Below, one piece after another: positions 31,608-44,318 of a stretch of DNA of 64,000 nt. Position numbers and translations under genes: made by a program. The notes under the pieces were generated by a model. It had not been told where the DNA came from. It did no database searches and was given only the letters and a program-made list of their open reading frames with translations. Numbering within the stretch: position 1 is the stretch's first letter; each line of letters opens with the position of its first letter. The DNA is from Bradyrhizobium jicamae (GTDB lineage Bacteria; Pseudomonadota; Alphaproteobacteria; Rhizobiales; Xanthobacteraceae): contig NZ_JAFCJX010000015.1 in the NCBI RefSeq assembly GCF_018130695.1, positions 112,001-176,000 on the forward strand, read 5' to 3'.

Positions 31608-33326
31608 GTGGGTCGAGGTCCAGTCGAGGGCCGAAGCAGGCGCGCACGCCTCGTTCGCGTGGCCTTGCCATGCCTTGCGCTGACCGCGATGGCCGGCCCG
31701 GCCTGGGCCCAGACCGTCACCCCCGATCTGTTCAGCCCGAACCGGCAGAGCGTCATCGTCAGCCCGGATTCGCCGCTGCGGCGGACCACCGCCGAGGCCG
31801 CCGACCCCCTCAACGACTACAAGATGCGCGATCCCGATCGCGAGCGCCGCGCGCCGTCCCGCGCCGGCCAGGTACCGACCTATGGGCTGCCCGCCGCCAA
31901 CGGCGCTTCGACCTCCGGCTACGACTCGCTGAACCGCAAGGGCCAGAAGCCGAAATATTATCCTGGGCAGGCCAAGCCAAAGCCGTCGCCCGGTCCCGGC
32001 ACGCCGGCGCCCACGCCGCCGCAGCGCAACGTCACCGGCGCACTGCGGCTGTCGATCCCGCCGTCGGAGACCGCCAACAAATCGCCGATCCCGCCGTCGA
32101 TGGCCGGCACCGTGCCAGGCCAGCCGGCGCGCAAGCGGCTCCCGATCGACAATGATCCCTTCGGCGCGGTCGGCGATTACGTCGGCGGCTTCATGGTGAA
32201 GTCCGCCGTCGAGTTCATGGGCGGCTATGACACCAATCCGGGCCGGCTGAATTCGCCGCAGGGCAGGCCGCTCTACGTCGTCGCGCCGGAATTCCTCGCC
32301 GTCTCCGACTGGCAGCGCCACGCCGTGGTCGCCGATCTGCGTGGCTCCTTCACCGGCTATGGCGGCCAGCTGACGCCGAACGCTGACGGCACGGCGCTGT
32401 CGGCGCCGCTCGATGTCGACCGTCCGAACTTCACCGGCCATATCGATGGCCGCCTCGACGTGAGCCGAGACACACGGCTGACCGGGCAGGCGCGCCTCCT
32501 TGTCGCGACCGACAATCCCGGCAGCCCGAACGTGCAGGCGGGCCTTGCAAAATATCCGCTCTACTCGACGGTCGGCGGGACCTTCGGCATCGACCAGAAT
32601 TTCAACCGCCTGCAGATCTCCGCCGGCGCCACCGTCGACCGCACCGACTATCAATGGTCGAAGCTGACCGACGGCACCTCGACCTCGAATGACGACCGCA
32701 ACTTCAGCCAGTATGGCGGCGTCGGCCGCATGAGCTACGAGCTGACCCCGGCGGTGAAGCCGTTCGTCGAGGTGCAGGGCGACAGCCGCGTGCATGATCT
32801 GAGGCTCGACCGCAACGGCTATGCGCGCGACTCGTCGGGCGGTTACGTCAAGGCCGGTACCTCCTTCGAGTTCACCCGCCTCCTGTTTGGCGAAGTCTCG
32901 ATCGGCTACGCCGCGCGCGACTATGCCGACACGCGGCTGAGCCGTCTCGAAGGCCTCTTGACCACGGCCTCGCTGACCTGGACCGCGACGCCGCTGACCA
33001 CGGCAAAATTCTATTCCGATACCCAGCTCGGCGAGACCACGCTGCCCGGCACCTCGGGCGTGCTGTCGCGCACCTACACGGTCGAGGTCGACCACGACTT
33101 CCGCCGCTGGCTGACCGGCATCGGCAAGTTCACCTACGGCACGCTCGACTACCAGGGCGACAACCGCACCGACAAGATCTACTCGCTGTCCGGCGACCTC
33201 ATCTACAAGATGACCCGCAGCCTCTGGGTCAAAGGCACCGTGCGGCGCGACTGGCTGGATTCGTCGTCACCGGGATCGAGCTCGAACGCGACGGTGGTGA
33301 TGCTGGGCGTGCGGCTGCAGAATTAA
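31608..33326 (+). CDS. Outer-membrane beta-barrel protein (putative porin 2 family)
   Basis: A 572-residue protein beginning with GTG at 31608 (GGAG upstream). A signal peptide (RVALPCLALTAMAGPAWAQ) is followed by a Pro-rich linker of about 120 residues and a C-terminal barrel (about residues 195-572) of repeating amphipathic strands; the C-terminus ends VMLGVRLQN, as expected for an outer-membrane anchor. It fits the BBP2_2 family of putative porins seen in rhizobia. Substrate and partners are unknown. The Pro-rich linker may span the periplasm. The gene is single. Confidence 0.87.
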   Translation: MGRGPVEGRSRRARLVRVALPCLALTAMAGPAWAQTVTPDLFSPNRQSVIVSPDSPLRRTTAEAADPLNDYKMRDPDRERRAPSRAGQVPTYGLPAANGASTSGYDSLNRKGQKPKYYPGQAKPKPSPGPGTPAPTPPQRNVTGALRLSIPPSETANKSPIPPSMAGTVPGQPARKRLPIDNDPFGAVGDYVGGFMVKSAVEFMGGYDTNPGRLNSPQGRPLYVVAPEFLAVSDWQRHAVVADLRGSFTGYGGQLTPNADGTALSAPLDVDRPNFTGHIDGRLDVSRDTRLTGQARLLVATDNPGSPNVQAGLAKYPLYSTVGGTFGIDQNFNRLQISAGATVDRTDYQWSKLTDGTSTSNDDRNFSQYGGVGRMSYELTPAVKPFVEVQGDSRVHDLRLDRNGYARDSSGGYVKAGTSFEFTRLLFGEVSIGYAARDYADTRLSRLEGLLTTASLTWTATPLTTAKFYSDTQLGETTLPGTSGVLSRTYTVEVDHDFRRWLTGIGKFTYGTLDYQGDNRTDKIYSLSGDLIYKMTRSLWVKGTVRRDWLDSSSPGSSSNATVVMLGVRLQN

Positions 33327-33620
33327 GCGTTACCGCGGGGATGAAAGACATCGCGCAAGCAGATGCAGCGGGATACCGCTATCGCTGTCGATCCCGTGAA
33401 TGCGTTTGAAATGGATATGCCCGTGAGCGTGAACAGCGTCGCGGATACGATGACAATCACGGCAATGCGCGAAACTGATGGTCACACGCGAAAGGCCGGT
33501 GCAGAAGGCGCTCTGCGCGAACGTCGTTTGACATAGATCAAACGCGATACGTCACGTCCGTTGCCACATCGTCCGTGTTGGTCGATCCAGCTCGGTGTCG
33601 TGGTGCTGCCCACCTGGTTT
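33327..33620. other. Non-coding interval
   Basis: About 290 bases between the barrel gene and the small conserved hypothetical gene. CACGCGAAAGGCCGGTGCAG and TTGACATAGATCAAACGCG are visible near 33485-33545; TTGACATAGATCAAAC at 33528 resembles an FNR/FixK-type half-palindrome (TTGA-N6-TCAA), so a low-oxygen regulator site is possible. Nothing else recognisable. Confidence 0.5.
33528..33541. promoter_or_regulatory. FNR/FixK-type box (TTGA-N6-TCAA)
   Basis: TTGACATAGATCAA matches the FNR/FixK consensus half-sites TTGA and TCAA with six bases between them, and lies about 80 bases upstream of the small gene at 33621. FixK-type regulators control oxygen-limited and symbiotic genes in Bradyrhizobium. 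One site found by eye, so chance is not excluded. Confidence 0.5.
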
Positions 33621-33860
33621 GTGACTGTTCAAATCCGTAAACGCGGTCTGCTGCAAAAGCGAGAGCGTAGCCCCCGCGAAACCCGAACATTTGCGACCGA
33701 AGCCGAAGCCAAGAGATTCGCCGGCATGAAACTGGAAGAGGGACTGGTCGTATTTGCCGGCACGATCAATCCATACTCCCCCAAGCGACTGATCCTTTCC
33801 CACGACGTTGCGGGTTGGCTGGAAGAGCAAATCGAGAGCAACGAAGATCAGCGCGGTTAG
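33621..33860 (+). CDS. Small conserved hypothetical protein
   Basis: A 79-residue protein starting with GTG at 33621 (an upstream TTG at 33561 is in frame but adds an unlikely piece). It is basic at the N-terminus (VTVQIRKRGLLQKRERSPRETRTF), with ATEAEAKRFAGMKLEEGLVVFAGTINPYSPKR in the middle, a pattern I associate with small rhizobial proteins of unknown function. No membrane segment or signal peptide. It follows an FNR/FixK-like box by about 80 bases, so oxygen-responsive expression is possible. Confidence 0.65.
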   Translation: MTVQIRKRGLLQKRERSPRETRTFATEAEAKRFAGMKLEEGLVVFAGTINPYSPKRLILSHDVAGWLEEQIESNEDQRG

Positions 33861-34012
33861 ATATTACCGAAAATACGATTATTGCCCGATTGTTTCTGGA
33901 TGTTGCCATTTTGGCACATGGCCTTTCGCGAGCCATGCCTATCGTTGGCAACACTGATTTGGACGGGACCTGTCACTGTCAGAACTTGGGATGAGGAATT
34001 GGAGGGACATCG

Positions 34013-34762
34013 ATGATGAAGAAATTCTTAACTTCCGTAGCCATGGCCGCGACGATCGCCACGCCTGCCCTGGCCGCTGACATGGCCGTCAAGGCTCCGC
34101 CGCCGGCACCGCTTCCCGTGATCTACAACTGGAGCGGCTTCTACATCGGCGGCAACGGTGGTTGGGGTGAGAGCCACAATTGCGTCGATTTCGTTACGCT
34201 TGCGGGAACAGTCGTCGGCGGCTGCCGCGATCGTTCCGGAGGCGTTATCGGCGGGCAACTTGGTTACCGCTGGCAGTCCAATCAGTTCGTGTTCGGATTG
34301 GAAGCACAAGGCGATTGGGCTGATCTCAGCAACACGCGCGTCAGCCTGTTCGATGCGACGCTCTCAACCCGGGTGAAGACCGACGGCATCGGCCTCTTCA
34401 CGGGCCAGATCGGCTGGGCCTGGAACGCGGCACTGCTCTACGTCAAGGGCGGCGCGGCCGTGACCAGCAATCGTCTCGACATATTCGATACGGCCACCGG
34501 CATTGGTCTGGCCTCGGCAAGTGCCACGCGCTGGGGTGGTGTTCTCGGCGTCGGCTTTGAGTACGGCTTCGCGCCGAACTGGTCGGTCGGTCTTGAATAC
34601 GACCATCTGTGGATGGGGGATGCGAACAACTCCTTCACCGCGACCGATCCGCGCCTTGTCGGCTTCCTCAATAGCCGGATCAGCCAGGACGTCGACATGC
34701 TCACCATACGCTTCAATTACCGCTTCGGCGGCTACAACGCGCCGGTCACGGCTCGCTACTGA
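34013..34762 (+). CDS. Outer-membrane beta-barrel protein (Omp25/OmpA-like)
   Basis: A 249-residue protein with a signal peptide (KKFLTSVAMAATIATPALAA) and an eight-stranded barrel of the Omp25/RopB type: NWSGFYIGGNGGWGESH at the start and DVDMLTIRFNYRFGG at the end, finishing on an aromatic residue. GGAGG lies seven bases before the ATG. Such small abundant barrels occur in many copies in Bradyrhizobium and stabilise the outer membrane; none has a proven transport role. A strong terminator follows at 34787, supporting an independent, probably well expressed transcript. Confidence 0.92.
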   Translation: MMKKFLTSVAMAATIATPALAADMAVKAPPPAPLPVIYNWSGFYIGGNGGWGESHNCVDFVTLAGTVVGGCRDRSGGVIGGQLGYRWQSNQFVFGLEAQGDWADLSNTRVSLFDATLSTRVKTDGIGLFTGQIGWAWNAALLYVKGGAAVTSNRLDIFDTATGIGLASASATRWGGVLGVGFEYGFAPNWSVGLEYDHLWMGDANNSFTATDPRLVGFLNSRISQDVDMLTIRFNYRFGGYNAPVTARY

Positions 34763-34786
34763 CCGCTATTTCTCTCCAGCAACTCA

Positions 34787-34815
34787 GGCCCCGGCATCGA
34801 CCGGGGCCTTTTGTT
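34787..34815 (+). terminator. Rho-independent terminator of the barrel gene
   Basis: GGCCCCGG and CCGGGGCC form a perfect 8-bp stem around a CATCGA loop, followed by TTTTGTT, 25 bases after the stop codon of the barrel gene. This is a textbook intrinsic terminator. Confidence 0.9.
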
Positions 34816-34840
34816 GACATGCAGTACGCGGCGGCGCTTC

Positions 34841-34888
34841 CGTGGTCTCTGGAATACCGGGTCACCCGCACAAGGAGGCGGGTGACGA
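34841..34888. repeat. Half copy of palindromic repeat family G
   Basis: GTGGTCTCTGGAATACCGGGTCACCCGC followed by GCGGGTGACGAC matches, nearly base for base, one arm of the repeat at 53754-53855 (TCTCTGGAATACTGGATCACCCGC in reverse). A 9-bp hairpin GTCACCCGC/GCGGGTGAC lies at 34861-34886. It may also help stop the gltD transcript. Confidence 0.65.
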
Positions 34889-34916
34889 CAGTGAAAATGT
34901 GGGACTAGCCGCGGGC

Positions 34917-36374
34917 TTACCGCGGCAGGTCCGTCTTCCCCATCAGGAACGTGTCGATCGACCGCGCGCAGAGGCGGCCTTCGCGGATCGCCCAGACCAC
35001 CAGCGATTGTCCCCGGCGCATGTCGCCGGCGGAGAAGACGTTGGGGCGGGAGGTCAGGTAGTCCTGCAGATTGGCGCGGACGTTGCCGCGCTGGTCGAGG
35101 TCGACTGCGAGCGTCTTCAAGAGGCCCTCGTGCACGGGGTGGACGAAGCCCATCGCCAGCAGCACGAGCTCGGCGTCGAGGCTGAACTCGGTGCCGGGCA
35201 GCGGCTTGAACTTGTCGTCGACCTTGACGCAGTGCAGCTTCTTGACCTTGCCGTCGACGCCCTCGAACTTGGTCGTCAGCACGGCGAATTCGCGCGCGGC
35301 GCCTTCGGCCTGGCTCGAGGACGTGCGCATCTTCAGCGGCCAGTTCGGCCAGGTGACGCCCTTGTTCTCGTGCTCGGGCGGGGCCGGCATGATCTCGAGC
35401 TGGGTCACGGACTCCGCGCCCTGGCGGAACGAGGTGCCGATGCAGTCGCTTCCAGTGTCGCCGCCGCCGATCACGACGACATGCTTGCCTTCAGCGAGGA
35501 TGTCGGCGGTGCCGTTCAGGGACTCGCCGGAGACGCGGCGGTTCTGCTGCGGCAGGAAGTCCATCGCGAAATGAATCCCAGCGAGATCGCGGCCGGGGAT
35601 CGGCAGGTCGCGCGGGGCTTCCGCGCCGCCGGTCAGCGCCAGCGCGTCATAGTCGTTGAGCAGGTCGCGCGGATCGATGGCGCCGGGCGAGGTGCCGCCG
35701 ACGGCCTTGCCATAGTGAAAGGTGACGCCCTCGGCTTCCATCTGCGTCACGCGACGGTCGATGACGCCCTTTTCCATCTTGAAGTCGGGAATGCCGTAGC
35801 GCAGCAGCCCGCCGGCCTTGGCGTACTTCTCGTAGACATGCACGTCGTGGCCGGCGCGCGCGAGCTGCTGCGCGCAGGCCATGCCGGCGGGGCCGGCGCC
35901 GATCACGGCGACCTTCTTGCCGGTCTTGCTCGGCGCGATCTCCGGCTTCAGCCAGCCATTGTCCCAGGCGCGGTCGACGATCGCGCATTCGATCGTCTTG
36001 ATGGTCACCGGGTTGTCGTCGATGTTCAGCGTGCACGACGCCTCGCACGGCGCCGGGCAGATGCGGCCGGTGAACTCCGGGAAATTGTTGGTCGAGTGCA
36101 GGTTGCGCGAGGCTTCTTCCCAGTTGCCCTGATAGACGAGGTCGTTGAAGTCGGGGATCTGGTTGTTAACCGGGCAGCCCGGCGTGCCCGGCTGTGCCGA
36201 GCCGGTGCCGTGGCAATAGGGGATGCCGCAATTCATGCAGCGCGCCGCCTGGTCGCGTGTGTCCTTCTCGCTCAAGGGAACGACGAATTCCTTGAAGTGC
36301 TTCAGCCGCTCGGCCACCGGCGCATACTTGCGGTCGTGCCGCTCGATCTCGAGAAAACCTGTGATCTTGCCCAT
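34917..36374 (-). CDS. gltD: Glutamate synthase (NADPH) small subunit
   Basis: A 485-residue subunit that passes electrons from NADPH via FAD and Fe-S centres to GltB. The cysteine clusters CMNCGIPYC and CPVNNQIPDFNDLV in the N-terminal 100 residues and GRICPAPCEASC shortly after are the Fe-S ligands of the GltD family. The two dinucleotide folds show VAVIGAGPAGMACAQQLARAG (FAD) and HVVVIGGGDTGSDCIGTSFRQGA (NADPH). It lies 150 bases downstream of gltB on the same strand, with a hairpin repeat between. Together the two subunits make glutamate from glutamine and 2-oxoglutarate, the main ammonium-assimilation route. Confidence 0.95.
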   Translation of the reverse strand: MGKITGFLEIERHDRKYAPVAERLKHFKEFVVPLSEKDTRDQAARCMNCGIPYCHGTGSAQPGTPGCPVNNQIPDFNDLVYQGNWEEASRNLHSTNNFPEFTGRICPAPCEASCTLNIDDNPVTIKTIECAIVDRAWDNGWLKPEIAPSKTGKKVAVIGAGPAGMACAQQLARAGHDVHVYEKYAKAGGLLRYGIPDFKMEKGVIDRRVTQMEAEGVTFHYGKAVGGTSPGAIDPRDLLNDYDALALTGGAEAPRDLPIPGRDLAGIHFAMDFLPQQNRRVSGESLNGTADILAEGKHVVVIGGGDTGSDCIGTSFRQGAESVTQLEIMPAPPEHENKGVTWPNWPLKMRTSSSQAEGAAREFAVLTTKFEGVDGKVKKLHCVKVDDKFKPLPGTEFSLDAELVLLAMGFVHPVHEGLLKTLAVDLDQRGNVRANLQDYLTSRPNVFSAGDMRRGQSLVVWAIREGRLCARSIDTFLMGKTDLPR

Positions 36375-36428
36375 TAAACCTGATGCCCCTGCATCTTAAG
36401 CGTTCGTCTGTTCTGTTCCGTCATCCTC

Positions 36429-36512
36429 CGTCATTGCGAGGAGCGTAGCGACGAAGCAATCCATGGTTCAGCGTGTGGTGCTATGGATTGCTTCGCTGCG
36501 CTCGCAATGACG
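36429..36512. repeat. Palindromic repeat, family H, between gltB and gltD
   Basis: GTCATTGCGAGGAGCG(TAGCGA)CGAAGCAATCCATGG and CTATGGATTGCTTCG...CTCGCAATGACGG pair across most of their length, giving one long stem. I recall this CATTGCGAGGAGCG...CAATGAC motif as widespread in alpha- and deltaproteobacteria. It lies in the gltB-gltD spacer, where an mRNA hairpin could adjust the relative level or stability of the two subunits. Confidence 0.8.
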
Positions 36513-36524
36513 GGCTCGTGAAGC

Positions 36525-41264
<4,740 letters not shown>

Positions 41265-41734
41265 GTGTCCTCTCCCCTTCGTAAGGGCCTCACCGACTTT
41301 GGCGCACCTTGGGCGTTGCGGCACCCGCTGGGCCACCGCTCGTCCGCCGCGAGCCGCAAATTTCCTTAATTCAGGCGAGGGGCGTTCGACGTCCCTGAGG
41401 AACGGCCCCTGCCTGCAGCTTTCTCGGAGCCTTTAGCGCCGATTTTCGTTGCAATCCCTGTGCCGGGATGGCCCCGAAATTGAGACAGTCTTGCTGTCCT
41501 AACTCCGACCTTGCCAAATTTTTGTCTAACACACAAGCGCGCGCAAGTCCTCGCCTGCATGCTCGAACCGGCCTCTCGGCCCGGTCTGCCGCCCCGGATT
41601 CTTAGCAAACGCGCCGCGATCCGGCCTAAGGATTGGCCAAGGACCGCCGGAATTCAAAATGAAATTTTGGTCAGGGATGGCCGGCAAGAGAGCGGGAACG
41701 CTTCCAGGCCCCTGGGGCAGACAGGAGTGACAGG
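41265..41734. other. Non-coding interval upstream of gltB
   Basis: About 470 bases between the divergent gltB and the secreted protein at 41735. It is GC-variable, with AT-rich patches at about 41440-41460 and 41515-41530 (CCAAATTTTTGTCTAACACA). It likely holds both promoters. I found no sigma54 element (TGGC-N8-TTGC) for gltB, no clear hairpin gene, and only unconvincing frames. Confidence 0.6.
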
Positions 41735-42472
41735 ATGAAGTTATTCACAGGATGGGTTGCAGCCGCCGCTCTGGCGCTCGCCGCGACGGGCGCGGAGGCG
41801 CAGCAGATCACCCGGACCTCCGACTTCGAGGGGCCGGGACCCGGACCCTATGCAGCGATGCCGCCGCCGGAGGTTGCACCGCCGCCGCGCTATGGCTACG
41901 GCCCGACACTGTTGCCGCCAACGGAGGTCTACACCGTGCTGCGCGAGGCCGGCTTCTCGCCGCTCGGCATCCCGCGCCAGCGCGGTTTTGTCTACGTGAT
42001 CTCGGTGATCGACCGCGGCGGCGACGACGGCCGCTTGGTGATCGATGCCCGCAATGGCCGCATCATCCGCTTCGTGCCGGCCTACCGGATGGGCGCAGGC
42101 TTCAATGACGACCTCGACGTGAGCGTCGTCCCCGGCCCGTCGTCGGCACTGCTGCCGCCGGTCCATGCCCGCGCGCCGCGTCCGCCGGGTGCGGTGCCCC
42201 ATGTCGCAAGCCGCAGCGTGCCGGTGCCGAAGCCGAGCCCGCTGGCGGGCAAGGCGGCGCCCGCTCCTGCGCCCGCACAGGCCGCCGCACCTGCGCCCGC
42301 TCAGCCGGCGCCCACGCAGCAGGCCGCCGTGGTCGCGCCAAAGCCGGTCGAGGCGCAGGCGACACCGCAAGCTGCGGCTCCGACCATCGGTCAGGCGCCA
42401 ACGCCGGCGCCCGTCGCCGCAGCGTCACCACTGCCGACGCAGGAGATGCCGAAGGTGCAGGGGCTGGAGTAA
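41735..42472 (+). CDS. Secreted protein with Pro/Ala-rich tail (PepSY-like core)
   Basis: A 245-residue protein. A signal peptide (MKLFTGWVAAAALALAATGAEA) is followed by a Pro-rich stretch, then a compact domain of about 60 residues (EVYTVLREAGFSPLGIPRQRGFVYVISVIDRGGDDGRLVIDARNGRIIRFVP) resembling PepSY units in size and in the D-G-x-x-x-V-x-D-A-x-x-G-x-I pattern, and a long tail rich in Pro and Ala with repeated PAPA and PAQ blocks. Such tails often span the cell wall or bind partners. PepSY-type regulation of peptidases is only a possibility. It runs toward the Hsp20 gene and shares a terminator with it. Confidence 0.75.
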   Translation: MKLFTGWVAAAALALAATGAEAQQITRTSDFEGPGPGPYAAMPPPEVAPPPRYGYGPTLLPPTEVYTVLREAGFSPLGIPRQRGFVYVISVIDRGGDDGRLVIDARNGRIIRFVPAYRMGAGFNDDLDVSVVPGPSSALLPPVHARAPRPPGAVPHVASRSVPVPKPSPLAGKAAPAPAPAQAAAPAPAQPAPTQQAAVVAPKPVEAQATPQAAAPTIGQAPTPAPVAAASPLPTQEMPKVQGLE

Positions 42473-42485
42473 CGCATACGACCGC

Positions 42486-42572
42486 GTAGCCCGGATGGAG
42501 CGCAGCGAAATCCGGGAAACTCCATCCGCGGATGAAGCGGCCCCGGATTGCGCTTCGCTTCATCCGGGCTAC
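42486..42572. repeat. Palindromic repeat, family I
   Basis: GTAGCCCGGATGGAGCGCAGCGAAATCCGGG at the left end mirrors CCCGGATTGCGCTTCGCTTCATCCGGGCTAC at the right end, giving one long stem with a small centre. I recall this motif, with the core GTAGCCCGGATG, from many Bradyrhizobium intergenic regions. It lies between two convergent genes. Confidence 0.8.
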
Positions 42573-42590
42573 GGGCTACCACACAAATAA

Positions 42591-42618
42591 AAAACGCCCC
42601 GGTTTCCCGGGGCGTTTT
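42591..42618. terminator. Bidirectional rho-independent terminator
   Basis: CGCCCCGG/CCGGGGCG (8 bp, loop TTTC) is flanked by AAAA on one side and TTTT on the other, so it can serve transcripts from both directions: the secreted protein gene on the plus strand and hsp20 on the minus strand. Very clear signal. Confidence 0.9.
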
Positions 42619-42655
42619 CGCGTTCAGCCAATATCTGCTGACGCGGGGGGCGTGG

Positions 42656-43132
42656 TTAGGCGGCGACCTTGCCGGCCGAGCTGTCGACGACCTGCGGGGC
42701 CTTCTCGACTGAACCGATCGGAATGCTGCGCGGCTTCTTGGCCTCGGGAATCTCGCGGACGAGATCGACATGGAGCAGGCCGTTCTCGAGCGAGGCGTTC
42801 TTCACCTGCACGAAGTCGGCGAGCTGGAAGACGCGCTCAAAGGCGCGCGAGGCGATGCCGCGATAGAGCACTTCGGACGTCGCGCCGGTATTCTCGTTGG
42901 CACCTTTCTCGCCCTTGATCGTCAGCGTGTTTTCCTTCGCGACGATGGAGAGCTCGGCCTGCGAGAAGCCGGAGACCGCGACGCTGATCCGGTAGGCGTT
43001 CTCACCGGTACGCTCGATGTTGTAGGGGGGATAGCCGGGGCTGCCGTCCGAGGTGACCTGGTCGAGCAGACTGAAGAGGCGGTCGAAGCCGACGGTGGAA
43101 CGATAAAACGGGGTGAGATCGTAGCTACGCAT
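42656..43132 (-). CDS. Small heat-shock protein Hsp20 (class A, HspA/IbpA-like)
   Basis: A 158-residue chaperone that binds unfolding proteins without ATP. The alpha-crystallin core spans residues ~40-135 (NIERTGENAYRISVAVSGFSQAEL ... LENGLLHVDLVREIP), with an N-terminal arm (SYDLTPFYRSTVGFDRLFSLLD) and a C-terminal tail that includes SIPI, a variant of the IXI motif. It is cytosolic and forms large oligomers. The start at 43132 is embedded in a thermosensor leader with an RpoH-type promoter upstream, so heat induction is expected at both levels. Paralogues are common in rhizobia. Confidence 0.93.
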   Translation of the reverse strand: MRSYDLTPFYRSTVGFDRLFSLLDQVTSDGSPGYPPYNIERTGENAYRISVAVSGFSQAELSIVAKENTLTIKGEKGANENTGATSEVLYRGIASRAFERVFQLADFVQVKNASLENGLLHVDLVREIPEAKKPRSIPIGSVEKAPQVVDSSAGKVAA

Positions 43133-43243
43133 AGGGAAGTCCTCTCTTGAGCGACTGTTTCAATGACCCGCCCGCCATCGGGCCGGGCTTAGATGTGTGC
43201 AGCCTGATGTTCCGGTTCCGAAACACTGGTAGCGGCCTGCACT
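43133..43243 (-). ncRNA. ROSE-type RNA thermometer in the hsp20 leader
   Basis: The ~110-nt leader, read on the minus strand, holds three hairpins: GTGCAG...CTGCAC (upstream), GCCCG...CGGGC, and the terminal stem at 43155-43139, GTCGCTCAAGAGAGGAC. In that last stem GTC pairs with GAC, G stays as a bulge, CTC pairs with GAG, so the Shine-Dalgarno AGAGGA is masked by a UCGCU segment. A U-Y-G-C-U with a bulged G opposite the Shine-Dalgarno is the defining signature of ROSE elements, first described in Bradyrhizobium. Assignment is by inspection. Confidence 0.85.
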
Positions 43244-43249
43244 GAGGTG

Positions 43250-43277
43250 ATATGGGAGGGGTGATCATCCGTTCAAG
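43250..43277 (-). promoter_or_regulatory. RpoH (sigma32)-type promoter of hsp20
   Basis: On the minus strand CTTGAA (43277-43272) is followed after 14 bases by TCCCATAT, close to the sigma32 pattern CTTGAA-N13-15-CCCCATnT. Transcription would start near 43243, giving a leader of about 110 nt that coincides with the ROSE fold. Confidence 0.8.
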
Positions 43278-43351
43278 AGGCGGAAACAACGTCCCTTTTT
43301 GGCGCGCACGCCCTTGATTCCCAGCCTGTTCCACCTAAGCCGGTCCCCTGC

Positions 43352-44299
43352 ATGACGCTCGTCTCGATTCCCGCAAATCCGGTTCCGGAGGACGTCGTCA
43401 GCGGCACGATCAAGACTCCCGATGGCGCCGAGTTGCGCTTCGCGCGCTGGGCGCCGCCGCCCGGCCGCAAGGGCACGGTGTGCGTATTCGCCGGGCGCGG
43501 CGAGATGATCGAGAAATATTTCGAGACGGTGCGCGATCTGCGCGACCGCGGCTTTGCGGTGGCGATGATCGACTGGCGCGGGCAGGGCCACTCGTCGCGG
43601 CGGCTGCGCGATTCCCGCAAAGGTTATGTGCGCTCCTTTGCCGACTACGAGACCGACGTCGAGACCTTCGTGCAGCAGGTGGTGCTGCCGGATTGTCCGC
43701 CGCCTTACTTCGCGCTGGCGCATTCGATGGGCGGCGCGGTGATGTTGCGCGTCGCGCATGCCGGCAAGCGCTGGTTCGACCGCATGGTGCTGTCGGCGCC
43801 GATGATCGACCTGCCGCGGCGGCGCACCTCGTTCGTTCCGACCGCGCTGTTGCGGATCCTGCGGCTGGCCGGGCAGGGCGGACGCTACGTGCCCGGCGGC
43901 AGCGATGAGCTGACCGGCATCTCCTCCTTCGTCAACAATCCCCTGACCAGCGATCCCGTGCGCTATGCGCGCAACGCCGCGATCCTCGAGGAGGACCCGA
44001 CGCTCGGCATCGCCGCGCCGACGGTGGCCTGGGCCGACACGGCGTTCAGCGCGATGCGGACCTTCCGCGGCGCCTCCTATCCGTCCGACATCCGCCAGCC
44101 GATCCTGATGCTGGCGGCGAGCAATGACGAGGTGGTGTCGACAGCGGCGATCGAGGAGTTCGCCTATCATTTGCGCGCCGGCTCGCATCTGGTGATCGCC
44201 GGCTCCAAGCACGAGATCCTGCAGGAGCAGGATCGCTATCGCGCGCAGTTCTGGGCGGCGTTCGACGCCTTCGTGCCGGGCACGCCGCTGTTCAAATAG
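43352..44299 (+). CDS. Alpha/beta hydrolase, PldB-like lysophospholipase
   Basis: A 315-residue serine hydrolase. The nucleophile elbow is AHSMGGAVML (Ser near residue 126), with the oxyanion residues in CVFAGRGEMIEKYFETVRDL; the acid is in ILMLAASNDEVV and the histidine in IAGSKHEILQEQD near the C-terminus. AMIDWRGQGHSSR is the cap-side strand typical of lysophospholipases and monoglyceride lipases. No signal peptide; cytosolic or membrane-associated. It is divergent from hsp20 and its upstream region is thus shared with the heat-shock promoter. Confidence 0.88.
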   Translation: MTLVSIPANPVPEDVVSGTIKTPDGAELRFARWAPPPGRKGTVCVFAGRGEMIEKYFETVRDLRDRGFAVAMIDWRGQGHSSRRLRDSRKGYVRSFADYETDVETFVQQVVLPDCPPPYFALAHSMGGAVMLRVAHAGKRWFDRMVLSAPMIDLPRRRTSFVPTALLRILRLAGQGGRYVPGGSDELTGISSFVNNPLTSDPVRYARNAAILEEDPTLGIAAPTVAWADTAFSAMRTFRGASYPSDIRQPILMLAASNDEVVSTAAIEEFAYHLRAGSHLVIAGSKHEILQEQDRYRAQFWAAFDAFVPGTPLFK

Positions 44300-44318
44300 G
44301 CTCTCTGATCAAACAGCT

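Noticed and set aside
41265..41734. A sigma54 promoter before gltB, and a 75-codon frame at 41511-41738
   Set aside because: No GG-N10-GC core with TGGC/TTGC was found, and the frame has no ribosome site and lacks a recognisable domain.
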